A stretch of DNA of 64,000 nucleotides from a gamma proteobacterium symbiont of Taylorina sp. (GCA_025655455.1 JAHXIV010000026.1:1-64000), one strand, 5' to 3'; positions 33,712 through 43,838 are shown, numbered from the stretch's first letter. The notes: generated from the sequence alone by a model not told the origin. Made by a program: numbers and translations.

Positions 33712-33787
33712 TGGCGTCCCCTAGGGGGTTCGAACCCCTGTTACCGCCGTGAAAGGGCGGTGTCCTGGGCCACTAGACGAAGGGGAC
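33712..33787 (-). tRNA. tRNA-Glu (anticodon TTC)
   Basis: A 76-base cloverleaf on the minus strand: acceptor GTCCCCT, anticodon stem CCGCC/GGCGG with loop CTTTCAC (TTC), T-arm GGGGTTCGAACCCC, and encoded CCA. Confidence 0.98.
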
Positions 33788-33869
33788 AGTATGATAAAAA
33801 TCTATTATTAATAACGCTTCGCTGTGAAAACAGCTGAATTGTTGAATAACTAATTTGATAATAAAATAA

Positions 33870-33945
33870 TGGTGGAGCTAAGGAGGATCGAACTCCTGAC
33901 CTCTTCGCTGCCAGCGAAGCGCTCTCCCAGCTGAGCTATAGCCCC
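33870..33945 (-). tRNA. tRNA-Ala (anticodon GGC)
   Basis: A 76-base cloverleaf on the minus strand: acceptor GGGGCTA, D-arm AGCTCAGCTGGGAGAGC, anticodon stem TTCGC/GCGAA with loop TGGCA region (GGC), T-arm AGGAGTTCGATCCTCCT and encoded CCA. It is expressed with tRNA-Glu, 82 bases away. Confidence 0.98.
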
Positions 33946-34027
33946 AAACAACAGGCAGATATGATACTTGGAAGTAAGTGATTTGTCTACCATAAATTTG
34001 ATTTTTTTATTCTTGTCTGTATGGGGT

Positions 34028-34098
34028 GGGGCGAGTCGAATTTCAAATGATAAAACTTATTATTAAATTCAGTTTTCATTAAATTTGACTCTGACCCC
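34028..34098. repeat. REP-like inverted element upstream of gltX
   Basis: GGGGCGAGTCGAATTT (34028-34043) and AAATTTGACTCTGACCCC (34081-34098) are imperfect inverted arms around a 37-base AT-rich loop. The same end motif occurs at 63402-63498. The consensus GGGGTCAGAGTCAAATTT is widespread as dispersed elements in gammaproteobacteria. The TTGACT of the right arm could serve as a -35 for gltX. Confidence 0.6.
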
Positions 34099-34143
34099 TG
34101 AATTTATTGTAAAATACCTTCTTTTTTATTTTCGAGAGACATA

Positions 34144-35565
34144 ATGACTGTAAAAACACGTTTTGCTCCCAGTCCAACTGGATATTTACATATTGGTGGT
34201 GCCCGTACGGCTCTTTTTTCCTGGCTTTATGCAAAAAGACATCAAGGAAAGTTTGTGTTACGTATTGAGGATACCGATAGGGAGCGTTCTACACAGGAAG
34301 CAGTGGATGTCATATTAGAAGGTATGCAGTGGCTGGGTCTGGATCATGATGAAGGACCGTTCTACCAGACTGAGCGCATGGAACGCTATAAAGAAGTCAT
34401 TCAACAGCTACTGGATGATGGCTATGCCTATCCCTGTTATTGCAGTAAAGAAGAAGTTGATGCCATGCGTGAAGCACAAATGGCAAAGAAACAAAAGGCG
34501 CGCTATGACCGTCGTTGTCGATTGCTGAAAAAACCACCACTTGGTAAAGAGAATATTGAACCTGTTATTCGTTTTAAAACTAATGTGGATGGCGAGGTGG
34601 TTATCAATGATCATGTGAAAGGCAATATTGTTATTCGCAATGAGGAACTGGATGACTTAATCATAGCACGCAGTGATGGTACTCCTACTTACAATCTGGT
34701 GGTGGTGATTGATGATTTGGATATGGGAATGACTCACATTATTCGTGGTGATGACCATTTAAATAATACGCCACGCCAGATTAATATTCTTAAGGCAATG
34801 GGGGCAACGATTCCTGAGTATGCTCACTTGCCGATGATCCTGGATGAACAGGGTGCGAAACTATCAAAACGCCATGGTGCTGCTAATCTACTGAATTATC
34901 GTGAAGAAGGTTATTTACCTGAAGCATTATTAAACTATCTGGTTCGCTTAGGCTGGTCTCATGGTGATCAGGAAATATTTTCTATTGATGAAATGATTGA
35001 ATTATTTGAACTGGATGATATTAATAAATCGGCTTCCTGTATTAATCCTGAAAAACTGCTCTGGTTAAACCAGCATTATATTAAAGAAGGTGATACTGAG
35101 CATATTGCCGGACATCTGGCCTGGCATATGGAAAATCTAGGTATTAATACAGACAATGGACCATTATTGAGCGAGGTTGTCAAAGCCCTGTCAGAAAGGG
35201 CTAAAACTCTGGTTGAAATGGCTCAAAGCAGTCGCTACTTCTTTGAAGACTTTGCTGATTTTGATGAAAAAGCAGCAAAAAAGAATTTTAAAGCCTTTGC
35301 CTTAGAACCTTTAAAAATGATGCTGGAACGTTTTACCGCAATTTCTGAATGGGATGGAGAAGCTTTGCACCAGATTGTATTGCATGTGACTGAAGAACTG
35401 GATCTAAAATTAGGCAAAGTGGCTCAGCCTTTACGTGTTGCTGTCACTGGTGCAGGTATGTCACCTTCTATTGATATTACATTAGAGCTGATAGGTCGTG
35501 AGCGCTGTCTGCAAAGAATGAACAGGGCAATCGCATTTATAGAGGAAAAAACAGCAAATCAGTAA
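34144..35565 (+). CDS. gltX: glutamyl-tRNA synthetase
   Basis: A 473-residue class I synthetase charging tRNA-Glu. Motifs: [19 protein letters not shown] (HIGH-type), the zinc region [43 protein letters not shown]-type KLSKRHG (KMSKS loop), and the C-terminal anticodon-binding helical domain. It follows the tRNA-Glu/tRNA-Ala genes, which are on the other strand. The ATG at 34144 has GAGAGA upstream. Confidence 0.98.
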   Translation: MTVKTRFAPSPTGYLHIGGARTALFSWLYAKRHQGKFVLRIEDTDRERSTQEAVDVILEGMQWLGLDHDEGPFYQTERMERYKEVIQQLLDDGYAYPCYCSKEEVDAMREAQMAKKQKARYDRRCRLLKKPPLGKENIEPVIRFKTNVDGEVVINDHVKGNIVIRNEELDDLIIARSDGTPTYNLVVVIDDLDMGMTHIIRGDDHLNNTPRQINILKAMGATIPEYAHLPMILDEQGAKLSKRHGAANLLNYREEGYLPEALLNYLVRLGWSHGDQEIFSIDEMIELFELDDINKSASCINPEKLLWLNQHYIKEGDTEHIAGHLAWHMENLGINTDNGPLLSEVVKALSERAKTLVEMAQSSRYFFEDFADFDEKAAKKNFKAFALEPLKMMLERFTAISEWDGEALHQIVLHVTEELDLKLGKVAQPLRVAVTGAGMSPSIDITLELIGRERCLQRMNRAIAFIEEKTANQ

Positions 35566-35589
35566 AAGCTGATCTTTAATTATTAATTA

Positions 35590-38022
35590 TTAATTATTAA
35601 TTGTTGAAGAATAGACGCTATTGTCATGGATAAAATGCAGTGTGTCTCCCTGTAGAACAATTCGTTCATTACTACTATAGCTTTGTTGATCTCCATTTTC
35701 CAGTGACTCAGTGACCAGAATGCCGGTCTGCTTTAAAGCGGGAGATTCTCCCGTATTGATATCAAAGACATAAGCACCGGTCTTTGTCCAGGAATAATAG
35801 TCTGAAGGATGATCATAATTATTCTGCCATTCACTCTCAGTCGCATGTTCATTGATTGGTATGGCAAGACGATAGCTGTCAGCTTCATCACTATTGGCTA
35901 GCCATGCGAGAGCATGGTGGTCGCTGAGTACAGCCGAAGAGGTGCCGCGCTTGCCGATAACAATAGACTGAACTTCTTTTAAATGACTGCCGTCAGAAAC
36001 ATCAAATAATGATAATTTGACACCCTGATACCATGCGCCGCGATTTTCAGTATTGTTAAAACTGGAGTCTGCGACAGCATCCTTGCCAATACCCAGTAAA
36101 AAATTTTCACCAATGGGATGCAAATAATCAGAATAACCATTAATTTCCAGTTCACCCAGAATCTGTGGTGATTCCGGTTCACTAAAGTCCAGCAGATAGA
36201 GAGGATCAGTGACTCGAAAAGTTACCAGATAGCCGCGATTGCCAATAAAACGTGCTGCGTATAATTTCTCTCCGGGTTTGCCCAGGTTGTCGATATGGCT
36301 GATCTCATCAAGAGTATGACTCTCAGTATTTTCCCGTAAAACACCAACCCGGCTTGTGGAATTTGTCCCCCAGCTGCTTCCAAGAGAGGTAGCCACTTTT
36401 AAAATACCATTATGTTCGCCCATACGAAATGGTTTTTTATCCATTTCCCAGCCCAGATGACCTGATACACTGCCAGAGCCTTTATAGTCTATATGATTAT
36501 TACTAAAAGAAAATTTGTGTATTTCTGTATTGTATTGAGCTGCTTGATCATAGCTGATTTCATTGCCGCTTATATGATAGGGATAGCGACTGGAAGCCAG
36601 ATATAGTGCCTCTGTAGAAACATAAGCCGTCTCGATATTGCCGGTAACACAAGTGGATTGATAGGATGTTGGATCGCTGATAGACAGGGTAGTGATGGTG
36701 ATAATAGTGCCATCATAAGTTTGATTACTGGTTGATGCGGGAACATAGCAATCTGTTGGCTTGACTAATGAACGTTTTATGCCGTCATTAAATGAAATCT
36801 CAGGTAAAGCTGAATTGATTAACGGCATGATGGAATAGTGATTTTTACGTGTGACAAGATAAAGCTGGTCTCCAATTCTGCGGCTGGCAATCAATGCTCC
36901 GTCCAATGATACTTTAGTTTCAGGGGTTAGCTTTTCCCGATTGGAAATATCAAAAAACTGTAATGTGACTTGATTATCTGTCCAATAACCCGGACTGCCC
37001 CAGAATGACCAGATATTCTGCTGCATTGTATCTGATATCCAGATAAGTTGACTGGATGATTTTGAAGCCTTCCCTTCATTTAGAAATAAACTACCGGGAC
37101 TATAGCTGTTGGTATCAAGTTCTGTTTGAGCAAGGCGTATGGCTGATGCTGGTGATTCCTGTAATTGATAACTGCTGAGGCAGGTTTTATTCTGCTGTGG
37201 ATAATCAACTAAGAAGGTCTCTCCACTATTGGAGTCATTTTTAGCGGCTTCATCAGTGATTGTTTTTTCTATTCCTGTGCTGCATTGCTCCAGAGCAAAA
37301 AGGATATTATCACTGGTTTTTATTGTATCACTTTCATCAACACCTGTTTCCTGCAAATTAGTTTGTGAGGTTGCACTATTGCTTACCGGCGGAATTGCAG
37401 TTGTGACACCGGAAAATTGAGCATTATCGAATTCTGAATAAATGCTGTAGCGGGCATTGTCTTGTGCTTTGCTGAGAAATTCATTTAAAAAAAAGCTGCT
37501 TTTTATACGATGTAAAGCCGGCATTGATTTATCAGAAACAATAAAAGTAATTGCATCGCGATTATATTTTATGTCTCCGGAAATTGTTTTGTAGGCGGCA
37601 ATAAAAAGATATTCACCAATAGGTAGTTGATAATTATCAAGAACACTAATATTTTCCTGTTCCTGTAATTTCTTCTTAATAGTCGCTTCTAAAACAGGTT
37701 TCTGATCATTCCAGGGCTGCCATTGACCTGATTGGGTTCTCATAAAAATAGAATTATTATAAGCAGCAATGAGATAAAGTTCACTTTGAATTGCAATATC
37801 TTCTGCTGCAATATTCAGCTGAAAATTGAGACTGATTGCTTCATCAGACAGGAAGGTATTTCTTTCCATAACTTTCGTTTCACTGCTCAATAATGCGCTG
37901 ATGCTGGCATCTCCTGTCGTAACAGTTTTATCGACAGGAATATAGCTGAAAGAAAAAACAGGTGCATTGAAAACAACAAGTAATAGAATTATGCATAATG
38001 AAGATTTTTTTAATGTTTTCAT
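35590..38022 (-). CDS. secreted beta-propeller protein (PF09826-like)
   Basis: An 810-residue exported protein with signal peptide MKTLKKSSLCIILLLVVFNAPVFS. An N-terminal region of about 150 residues is followed by the beta-propeller domain of PF09826: QETGVDESDTIKTSDNILFAL is the family's hallmark (usual QVxGVDEADIVKTDG.yiY), then the blades containing VSGHLGWEMDKKPFRMGEHNGILKVATS and RFIGNRGYLVTFRVTDPLYLLDFS. Such proteins are surface or periplasmic and of unknown activity. Start 38022 has GGAAAC before it. It is convergent with gltX, 24 bases away, and alone. Confidence 0.85.
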   Translation of the reverse strand: MKTLKKSSLCIILLLVVFNAPVFSFSYIPVDKTVTTGDASISALLSSETKVMERNTFLSDEAISLNFQLNIAAEDIAIQSELYLIAAYNNSIFMRTQSGQWQPWNDQKPVLEATIKKKLQEQENISVLDNYQLPIGEYLFIAAYKTISGDIKYNRDAITFIVSDKSMPALHRIKSSFFLNEFLSKAQDNARYSIYSEFDNAQFSGVTTAIPPVSNSATSQTNLQETGVDESDTIKTSDNILFALEQCSTGIEKTITDEAAKNDSNSGETFLVDYPQQNKTCLSSYQLQESPASAIRLAQTELDTNSYSPGSLFLNEGKASKSSSQLIWISDTMQQNIWSFWGSPGYWTDNQVTLQFFDISNREKLTPETKVSLDGALIASRRIGDQLYLVTRKNHYSIMPLINSALPEISFNDGIKRSLVKPTDCYVPASTSNQTYDGTIITITTLSISDPTSYQSTCVTGNIETAYVSTEALYLASSRYPYHISGNEISYDQAAQYNTEIHKFSFSNNHIDYKGSGSVSGHLGWEMDKKPFRMGEHNGILKVATSLGSSWGTNSTSRVGVLRENTESHTLDEISHIDNLGKPGEKLYAARFIGNRGYLVTFRVTDPLYLLDFSEPESPQILGELEINGYSDYLHPIGENFLLGIGKDAVADSSFNNTENRGAWYQGVKLSLFDVSDGSHLKEVQSIVIGKRGTSSAVLSDHHALAWLANSDEADSYRLAIPINEHATESEWQNNYDHPSDYYSWTKTGAYVFDINTGESPALKQTGILVTESLENGDQQSYSSNERIVLQGDTLHFIHDNSVYSSTINN

Positions 38023-38312
38023 CGTGTTTCCAAAAAAATTTATTTGTGGCTGTCTTAAGACACTTATCACCTAGCTTAAGTATAAGGTACTCTGAAATAA
38101 AATCAATGAACTGTATCACAGCTTTGAGTTTATCAGCTGAATTACTCTGTTTTACCTTTGAAAATTACTATTTTTTAAATTCTATGCTATCTTTTATAGT
38201 ATTCATCATAAATAGTTAAGCAATTCAGATAGGTAAGTGATTTTTATCCTGTATATTGTTTAAGACAATACATTTTACCGTTTAGAGAATAATTATTTTG
38301 AGGGTTAACAAG

Positions 38313-40313
38313 TTGCAGCCCAGACAGATTTACATTCTGACTCTGATGTCAGCGTTTCTGCTCATATCCGTCATGAGTTTTTTATTTTATCTTGGTAATA
38401 AACTTTTAATTGAAAGTGCTCTGATTGAGGCTGCAGAAGAGATCAAAATAGAAGGCACCACGGCGCACTTATGGTTTGAAGAAATTATGTCAGGTGACAG
38501 TACTGAATCCATTGATGGTGTGTGGAAAGATATTGATGATGCAGATTGGTATGCTAAAGCAATGCTGGATGGGGGAGAAAATGCCGAAGGTACTTATTTT
38601 CCTCTGCAAGATCCTCAGTTGCGGGCTTCTATTGTGGCGGTGAGAAAAGCTCTGGCTGAATTTAAAAAAATTGCTGTAAATCGCTATAACAATTTTTCAG
38701 ATGCAGTACCGGGTTCAGAAATTGATTCACAGTTTGATGCAGTATTTCTTGATTTCATTAAACAGGCAGAGAATGTCGAACGCATGATCAAAATACGCAT
38801 TCATAGAGAATATAATCAGTATCGCTATCTAAGTATTTTCCTGATTTTTGTTTCTACTATTCTTTCTTTTGTTTTAAGCAGTTTCCTGTTCAAAAGAGAA
38901 AAAAACAGAACAAAGCTTTTCGAATCTTTAAGAGAGGCCAAACAAGCTATCGAAGAGAAAAACTTTAAACTGGATTATATGGCTCATTATGATGCTTTGA
39001 CAGGACTACCAAACCGGGTTCTTTTTCTTGATCGGCTGGAACAGACTATTGTTCATGCCATGAGAAAGCAGTTTTCAGTTGCTTTGTTATTTATCGATTT
39101 GGATCACTTTAAAGCAGTTAATGATCAATATGGACATCAGCAGGGTGATCAATTATTGAAGCAGGTTTCCCAACGTTTAAGAAATTGTATTCGTGAGGAG
39201 GATTCTGCTGTACGTATCAGCGGTGATGAATTTATTATCATTCTAGGTGATATGGCGGATATTAATTCGGCAATAAAGGTATCTAATTCGATTGCCGCTG
39301 AAGTTATGAAAAAATTACAGGAACCTTATGATTTGGATGGTTCTATTATCCATATTTCTGCCAGTACAGGGGTTGCACTTTATCCGGATGATGGCAGTAA
39401 TGCAGAAATACTTATCAAACATGCAGATGCAGCTATGTATCATGCTAAATCATTGGGGAAAAATAATATTCAATTCTTTTCTAGTGAGCTGAATCGTCAG
39501 GCGCAAAGGCAGCTGGAAATAGAACATAATTTAAGAACTGCCATTGAGGAAGATCAATTTATACTTCACTATCATCCTCAATGGCAATTAAACTCCGGAA
39601 AAATCTCCGGTTTAGAAGTACTGGTACGCTGGCAGCATCCTGAGCAGGGAATGATTTTTCCGGATGAATTTATTCCGGTTGCAGAATCATGTGGTCTCAT
39701 TCAACAGTTGGATTTACTCATTGTGTCCAAGGCATTTCATCAGCTTAAAAGCTGGAATATGACAGGCTTTGACTTTGGATGTATGGCAATAAACATATCA
39801 CCGATCTGTTTTTGCCGTGCTGATTTTTTTAATAATATTCAGAACTTAATCAGTGATATCGGTGTGGATGCCGGAAGTATTGAACTGGAAATTACCGAAT
39901 CTGTGCTGGTCAATAATGTTAAACAATCTCAGCAGCTATTACTTGATCTTCATCGTTTAGGTTTGCGAATCGCCATTGATGACTTTGGAACAGGTTATTC
40001 ATCCATGTCCTATTTAAAGGACTTTGTTATTGATACGCTTAAAATAGATCGAAGTTTTGTGTCTGAATATAATCAAAGTAAAACATCCAGTGTGGTACTG
40101 AAAAATATGATTAATCTTGGTATTGATCTGGGTCTGGATGTGGTTGCTGAAGGTATTGAAACTATTGAACAGGAAACTTATCTGAAAGACTTAAACTGCA
40201 GCATTGGTCAGGGATTCCTTTTGACAAAGCCCTTGCCGGCGCAGGAATTGGAAAACTTTCTGACCGCAAAACTAGCTGATAATATAATAAACATAGCTTC
40301 AAAACAGGTGTGA
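38313..40313 (+). CDS. membrane GGDEF-EAL protein
   Basis: A 666-residue membrane-bound c-di-GMP enzyme. An N-terminal TM (LTLMSAFLLISVMSFLFYLG), a periplasmic region of about 140 residues and a second TM (LSIFLIFVSTILSFVLSSFLF) precede a GGDEF domain (YDALTGLPNRV; active site ISGDEF with I-site REED upstream) and an EAL domain, where EAL reads EVL but catalytic residues DDFGTGYSSM, ELEITES and VVAEGIE remain. The TTG at 38313, eight bases after GAGGG, is the preferred start; TTG 38298 is an alternative. Catalytic direction cannot be decided from sequence. Confidence 0.93.
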   Translation: MQPRQIYILTLMSAFLLISVMSFLFYLGNKLLIESALIEAAEEIKIEGTTAHLWFEEIMSGDSTESIDGVWKDIDDADWYAKAMLDGGENAEGTYFPLQDPQLRASIVAVRKALAEFKKIAVNRYNNFSDAVPGSEIDSQFDAVFLDFIKQAENVERMIKIRIHREYNQYRYLSIFLIFVSTILSFVLSSFLFKREKNRTKLFESLREAKQAIEEKNFKLDYMAHYDALTGLPNRVLFLDRLEQTIVHAMRKQFSVALLFIDLDHFKAVNDQYGHQQGDQLLKQVSQRLRNCIREEDSAVRISGDEFIIILGDMADINSAIKVSNSIAAEVMKKLQEPYDLDGSIIHISASTGVALYPDDGSNAEILIKHADAAMYHAKSLGKNNIQFFSSELNRQAQRQLEIEHNLRTAIEEDQFILHYHPQWQLNSGKISGLEVLVRWQHPEQGMIFPDEFIPVAESCGLIQQLDLLIVSKAFHQLKSWNMTGFDFGCMAINISPICFCRADFFNNIQNLISDIGVDAGSIELEITESVLVNNVKQSQQLLLDLHRLGLRIAIDDFGTGYSSMSYLKDFVIDTLKIDRSFVSEYNQSKTSSVVLKNMINLGIDLGLDVVAEGIETIEQETYLKDLNCSIGQGFLLTKPLPAQELENFLTAKLADNIINIASKQV

Positions 40314-40333
40314 ATAGTTAAAACCTGGTAAAG

Positions 40334-40361
40334 AGGAGGAGTCTATCTGTCAACTCCTCCT
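40334..40361. terminator. hairpin between convergent genes
   Basis: AGGAGGAGT (40334-40342) and ACTCCTCCT (40353-40361) form a perfect 9-bp stem with a 10-base loop between the convergent GGDEF-EAL and CBS genes. No U-tract is present on either side, so bidirectional termination is only inferred. Confidence 0.5.
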
Positions 40362-40403
40362 GATGTGTATTCTCGGACAAGCCCCCTGCATTACTCATTG
40401 TTG

Positions 40404-40805
40404 CTAAACTTTTCCGCACAATCCTTTTAATACCATATCTGTGTGGCTAACCATACCAATCACTTCACCATGTTTAACCACGGGTGCGCGTGAAAGTCCG
40501 AGTCGCTCAAACAGGCGGGCGCAATAACGAATATCCATATTTTGATGAATTGTTACCACCGGTTTTGTCATTACCTCATAAATATTCGTTCGTTCAATGG
40601 ATTTGTCAGCTGCTAAGACTTTACTGGAAATATCTGAAACAACCACCATGCCCCACTCGTCATTTTCGTGACGTTTATTGACTATGAGTATTTTTGTTTC
40701 AATATGCTGCATTTCATGCAGGGCTTCTTTTACAGTTTTCATGCCATCAACAAAATCAACTTTATGTTTCATAACATCTTTAACTAGAATTATATCCGGT
40801 TTCAT
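40404..40805 (-). CDS. tandem CBS-domain protein
   Basis: A 133-residue protein made of two CBS domains (VKDVMKHKVDFVDGMKTVKEAL and IYEVMTKPVVTIHQNMDIRYCARLFERLGLSRAPVVKHGEVIGMVSHTDMVLK). Such pairs bind adenine nucleotides and sense energy state. It is the last gene of a four-gene operon with PII-like and two DUF1538 genes; its start overlaps the PII-like stop by four bases. A regulatory role on the transport proteins is inferred. Confidence 0.88.
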   Translation of the reverse strand: MKPDIILVKDVMKHKVDFVDGMKTVKEALHEMQHIETKILIVNKRHENDEWGMVVVSDISSKVLAADKSIERTNIYEVMTKPVVTIHQNMDIRYCARLFERLGLSRAPVVKHGEVIGMVSHTDMVLKGLCGKV

Positions 40806-41152
40806 ATTCTTTCCTCAATTGTTTCGCTTAATTCTTTAATCTGGTGTGAAACACCGACGGCATCTTCAACATCAATTTGAAAGGCAATACCGCTTCCGGG
40901 TGAATCGTCAAATTGTCCAACTTCACTGATTTTTTCAAGAATTTCACGGCTTAAATGTTCCTCAACCAGCAGTAATAAAACATCACGCTGAGTTTCTAAA
41001 GTCAGGCCAAAAAAAGTTTTAGTCTGTTCAATGCCTTCACCTCGTGCATTATTAATCACAGTAGCTCCTGTTGCCCCCGCGAGGCGGCTTGCATTAAGTA
41101 CTATATCGGTGACGTCATCATTAACAAATGCAATAATCAGTTTAAATCGCAT
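40802..41152 (-). CDS. PII-like regulatory protein
   Basis: A 116-residue GlnB/PII-like protein: MRFKLIIAFVNDDVTDIVLNASRLAGATGATVINNARGEG matches the PII core with the T-loop region following at ...IEQTKTFFGLTLETQRDVLLLLVEEHLS. The uridylylation tyrosine of GlnB is absent. PII-like proteins of this type accompany transporters and bind nucleotides. It sits between the CBS gene, which it overlaps, and the DUF1538 pair, 130 bases away. Confidence 0.8.
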   Translation of the reverse strand: MRFKLIIAFVNDDVTDIVLNASRLAGATGATVINNARGEGIEQTKTFFGLTLETQRDVLLLLVEEHLSREILEKISEVGQFDDSPGSGIAFQIDVEDAVGVSHQIKELSETIEERI

Positions 41153-41282
41153 TATCCTTCTACCTTTTAATAAAAATTTAAAGTTTATAATCTTCTAATA
41201 ACTTAAAAATTTCCATGCATCATATTTGATATTTTATGTTATCAAAATGATTCATGGAAATTTATAAGTTGGCTGATGGCTC

Positions 41283-42095
41283 TTATGAATCATCCTCTGT
41301 TCCTGAATTGTTATTCCTATTTCCATACCATTCGGATAATTGTGCATAGGCCAGTACCGAAATAATCGGGAATAAGCTGGCAAAAGCAATCAGGCCAAAG
41401 CCATCTAACAATGGACTGCGTCCCGGTACATTGGTTGCCAGGCCTAAACCCAGAGCGGCAACAATAGGGACTGTGACCGTGGATGTAGTGACTCCTCCGG
41501 AATCATATGCCAGAGGAATAATTAATTTGGGTGAATAAAATGTTTGAATCACCACAATAATATAGCCTGTTATAATAAACCAATGTAATGGCAAGCCGGT
41601 TACAATACGCCAGGAACCCAGTGAAATACCAAAAGCGACGCCCAGAGCGACAGCAATTCTCAGACCCCAGATACCAATACTGCCACCGGACACTTCATTG
41701 GCTTTGATGGCTACGGCTAATAAAGAAGGTTCTGCAATCGTAGTGCTAAAGCCAATGGTAAAGGCAAAAATATAAACCCAATAATATTTGTCCCAGTGGA
41801 TTTCAACACCTGCCTTTATATCTTCTGTCGTATGTAAAATAAAATGGGGATCGGTTAATTGAGTCGCCATCATTTTTCCAATAGGAAAGAGTGCGTCTTC
41901 AAGACCTTGTAAAAAAAGTGCCAGACCGACAATGACGTAGAAAAAACCCATTAGAACACGTTTAAGATTAGGTATTTTTTTTCTAATGACAAAAAACTGG
42001 AAGCCGAATATAATGGTCGCAATGGGTATAACATCAATAATAGTATGTAAGAAAGTAGAGACAAATTCTATAATTAAGTGAATAAAAATGTCCAT
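41283..42095 (-). CDS. DUF1538 membrane protein B
   Basis: A 270-residue integral membrane protein of DUF1538. Signatures are the repeated segment GFSTTIAEPSLLAVAIKANEVSGG and [24 protein letters not shown] near residues 205-225, also found in the neighbour. Pairs of such genes (UmpA/UmpB) have been reported as a two-subunit cation/proton antiporter in Halomonas; that function is extended here by homology only. The start touches the stop of the first DUF1538 gene. Confidence 0.85.
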   Translation of the reverse strand: MDIFIHLIIEFVSTFLHTIIDVIPIATIIFGFQFFVIRKKIPNLKRVLMGFFYVIVGLALFLQGLEDALFPIGKMMATQLTDPHFILHTTEDIKAGVEIHWDKYYWVYIFAFTIGFSTTIAEPSLLAVAIKANEVSGGSIGIWGLRIAVALGVAFGISLGSWRIVTGLPLHWFIITGYIIVVIQTFYSPKLIIPLAYDSGGVTTSTVTVPIVAALGLGLATNVPGRSPLLDGFGLIAFASLFPIISVLAYAQLSEWYGNRNNNSGTEDDS

Positions 42096-42829
42096 TAGTA
42101 GATCATTCCGTATGCCATAACAAAAATCATTGGTGTTAAAGAAGCCAGAGCAATCAGGCCAAAACCGTCAAGCATAGGATTTCGTCCCTTGATACTGGAA
42201 GCCAGCCCAATACCCAGAGCGGTCATAAGAGGGACTGTAATGGTGGAAGTAGTTACTCCCCCGGAATCATAGGCAATGCCGATAATTTCTTTGGGTGCAA
42301 TCATGGTCATCATAACCACCAGAATATAGCCGCCCATAATAATCCATTGGATAGGCCAGCCTTTGACAATCCGCAAAACACCAATGACGGCAGCCATGCC
42401 GACAGAAATGGCAACGGTAAATTTCAAACCCAGTGCGTATGAACGAATAGCAGCATCAGTGGTTTCAATGACACCACCCTGGGCAGCAATGCGGGCTGCT
42501 TTTTTTGAAACAGCAATCAGAGCGGGCTCCGCAACGGTGGTTCCAAAGCCTAAAGCAAAGGCAAAAATTAACAGCCACATAACATCACCTTTGCGGGCAA
42601 AGGCAAAGGCCATAGATTCACCAATAGGAAATAGACCCATTTCCAGACCATACACAAAAAAGGTGAGTCCCACCACAACAAAGATGGAGCCAACAATCAT
42701 TTCTTCCATATTTGGGATAGGCTGCTGCAGAACAAATATTTGAAAAAAGGCAATCACCAGAGCAATTGGAGCCAGATCTCTTGCACTATTCAGTGTTGTT
42801 TTAAAAAATTGAATTAGAGGTTTTTTCAT
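42095..42829 (-). CDS. DUF1538 membrane protein A
   Basis: A 244-residue integral membrane protein, paralogous to the next gene: [26 protein letters not shown] and [26 protein letters not shown]. Both motifs are invariant in DUF1538 and lie between TM helices. It is the first gene of the DUF1538-DUF1538-PII-CBS operon. The regulatory proteins suggest its activity is tied to nucleotide levels. Substrate is unproven. Confidence 0.85.
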   Translation of the reverse strand: MKKPLIQFFKTTLNSARDLAPIALVIAFFQIFVLQQPIPNMEEMIVGSIFVVVGLTFFVYGLEMGLFPIGESMAFAFARKGDVMWLLIFAFALGFGTTVAEPALIAVSKKAARIAAQGGVIETTDAAIRSYALGLKFTVAISVGMAAVIGVLRIVKGWPIQWIIMGGYILVVMMTMIAPKEIIGIAYDSGGVTTSTITVPLMTALGIGLASSIKGRNPMLDGFGLIALASLTPMIFVMAYGMIY

Positions 42830-43067
42830 TAATCTTTGTTAATTGGCCTGAGACTGTTTATAAATTAATATGCCTGCTGGTAAAACTAAAAGAGCTATAC
42901 TATAGTAAAAATCAGGAAGTTATTATTCTATAACATCCATATAATCAATCAAGCTTTATTATTTATTCTTTTTGTTTAATAGAAAATACTAAAGCTTTTT
43001 TTTAAATAACCGATACAGACTATATGATAAGAAGATTGGATTTGTAATCAGTAATAAGGAACTATTT

Positions 43068-43358
43068 ATGGGTGCATTGGCAGTGGATAAAGAGGGATTG
43101 ATAAGTTTTGATGATTTATTGGATATCACTATGGTTGCTGATCGTTATGAACAGCTAAGTCAATTGCTTAATGAACATAAAAGTATTCTGATTAATGCGG
43201 AAAATATTGAACGTATTGATGGTGCCGGTCTGCAGTTATTAACGGCTTTTTTTAAAGAGGCAAAATCCTTAAATATTTCCCTTGAATGGCAATCTTGCTC
43301 AGAAGCATTAAAAAATAGTGCAAAACTATCAGGATTAACTGAAAATTTGGGATTATAG
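43068..43358 (+). CDS. STAS-domain protein heading the chemotaxis operon
   Basis: A 96-residue STAS-domain protein (anti-anti-sigma fold). The loop that carries the phospho-serine in SpoIIAA reads RIDGAGLQLL: aspartate is followed by glycine where SpoIIAA has serine 58, so it is not a substrate for an RsbW-like kinase. A second STAS protein at 54359 keeps the serine. It is the first gene of the cluster, 61 bases before cheY, with AGGAA upstream. Such STAS genes head several gammaproteobacterial che operons, role unclear. Confidence 0.85.
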   Translation: MGALAVDKEGLISFDDLLDITMVADRYEQLSQLLNEHKSILINAENIERIDGAGLQLLTAFFKEAKSLNISLEWQSCSEALKNSAKLSGLTENLGL

Positions 43359-43418
43359 AATTGTTACTCAGGTTAAATACAGAAGAGCAAATCCTGCTTA
43401 TCTTTGGAGAAAATATAA

Positions 43419-43784
43419 ATGGCTAAAACAATACTGGCAGTTGATGATTCAACTTCTATGAGGCAAATGGTAACTTTTACTCTGAAAGGAGCGGGTTATG
43501 ATGTTATAGATGCTGCAGATGGTCAACAGGCGCTGGATATTGCAAAAACCAGAAGTTTTGATCTGGTTTTGTCAGATGTCAATATGCCGGTGATGGATGG
43601 TATCACCCTGATTCGTAATTTACGGGCTTTGCCGGATTTTAAATTCACGCCTATTTTGATGTTAACAACAGAAGCAGGCATAGAAAAGAAAAAAGAAGGA
43701 AAGGCTGCGGGGGCAACCGGATGGATAGTGAAACCGTTTAATCCGGATCAACTGCTTAATACAGTGAAACGAGTGCTGGGCTGA
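43419..43784 (+). CDS. cheY: CheY response regulator
   Basis: A 121-residue single-domain receiver: KTILAVDDSTSMRQMVTF (acidic pocket D8, D9 region), phospho-aspartate in LVLSDVNMPVMDG (about D54), T in MLTTEAG and lysine in GWIVKPF. It is expected to receive phosphate from CheA and act on the flagellar switch or on a downstream partner. It stands between the STAS gene and cheA. Confidence 0.95.
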   Translation: MAKTILAVDDSTSMRQMVTFTLKGAGYDVIDAADGQQALDIAKTRSFDLVLSDVNMPVMDGITLIRNLRALPDFKFTPILMLTTEAGIEKKKEGKAAGATGWIVKPFNPDQLLNTVKRVLG

Positions 43785-43838
43785 TCCCGGGCTGAAGTAT
43801 TAAGTAATAATGACTAAATTAATGTCAGGGTGTGAGTA

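Noticed and set aside
38291-38312. TTG at 38298 as start of the GGDEF-EAL gene
   Set aside because: The in-frame TTG at 38313 has GAGGG at proper spacing, while 38298 has none.
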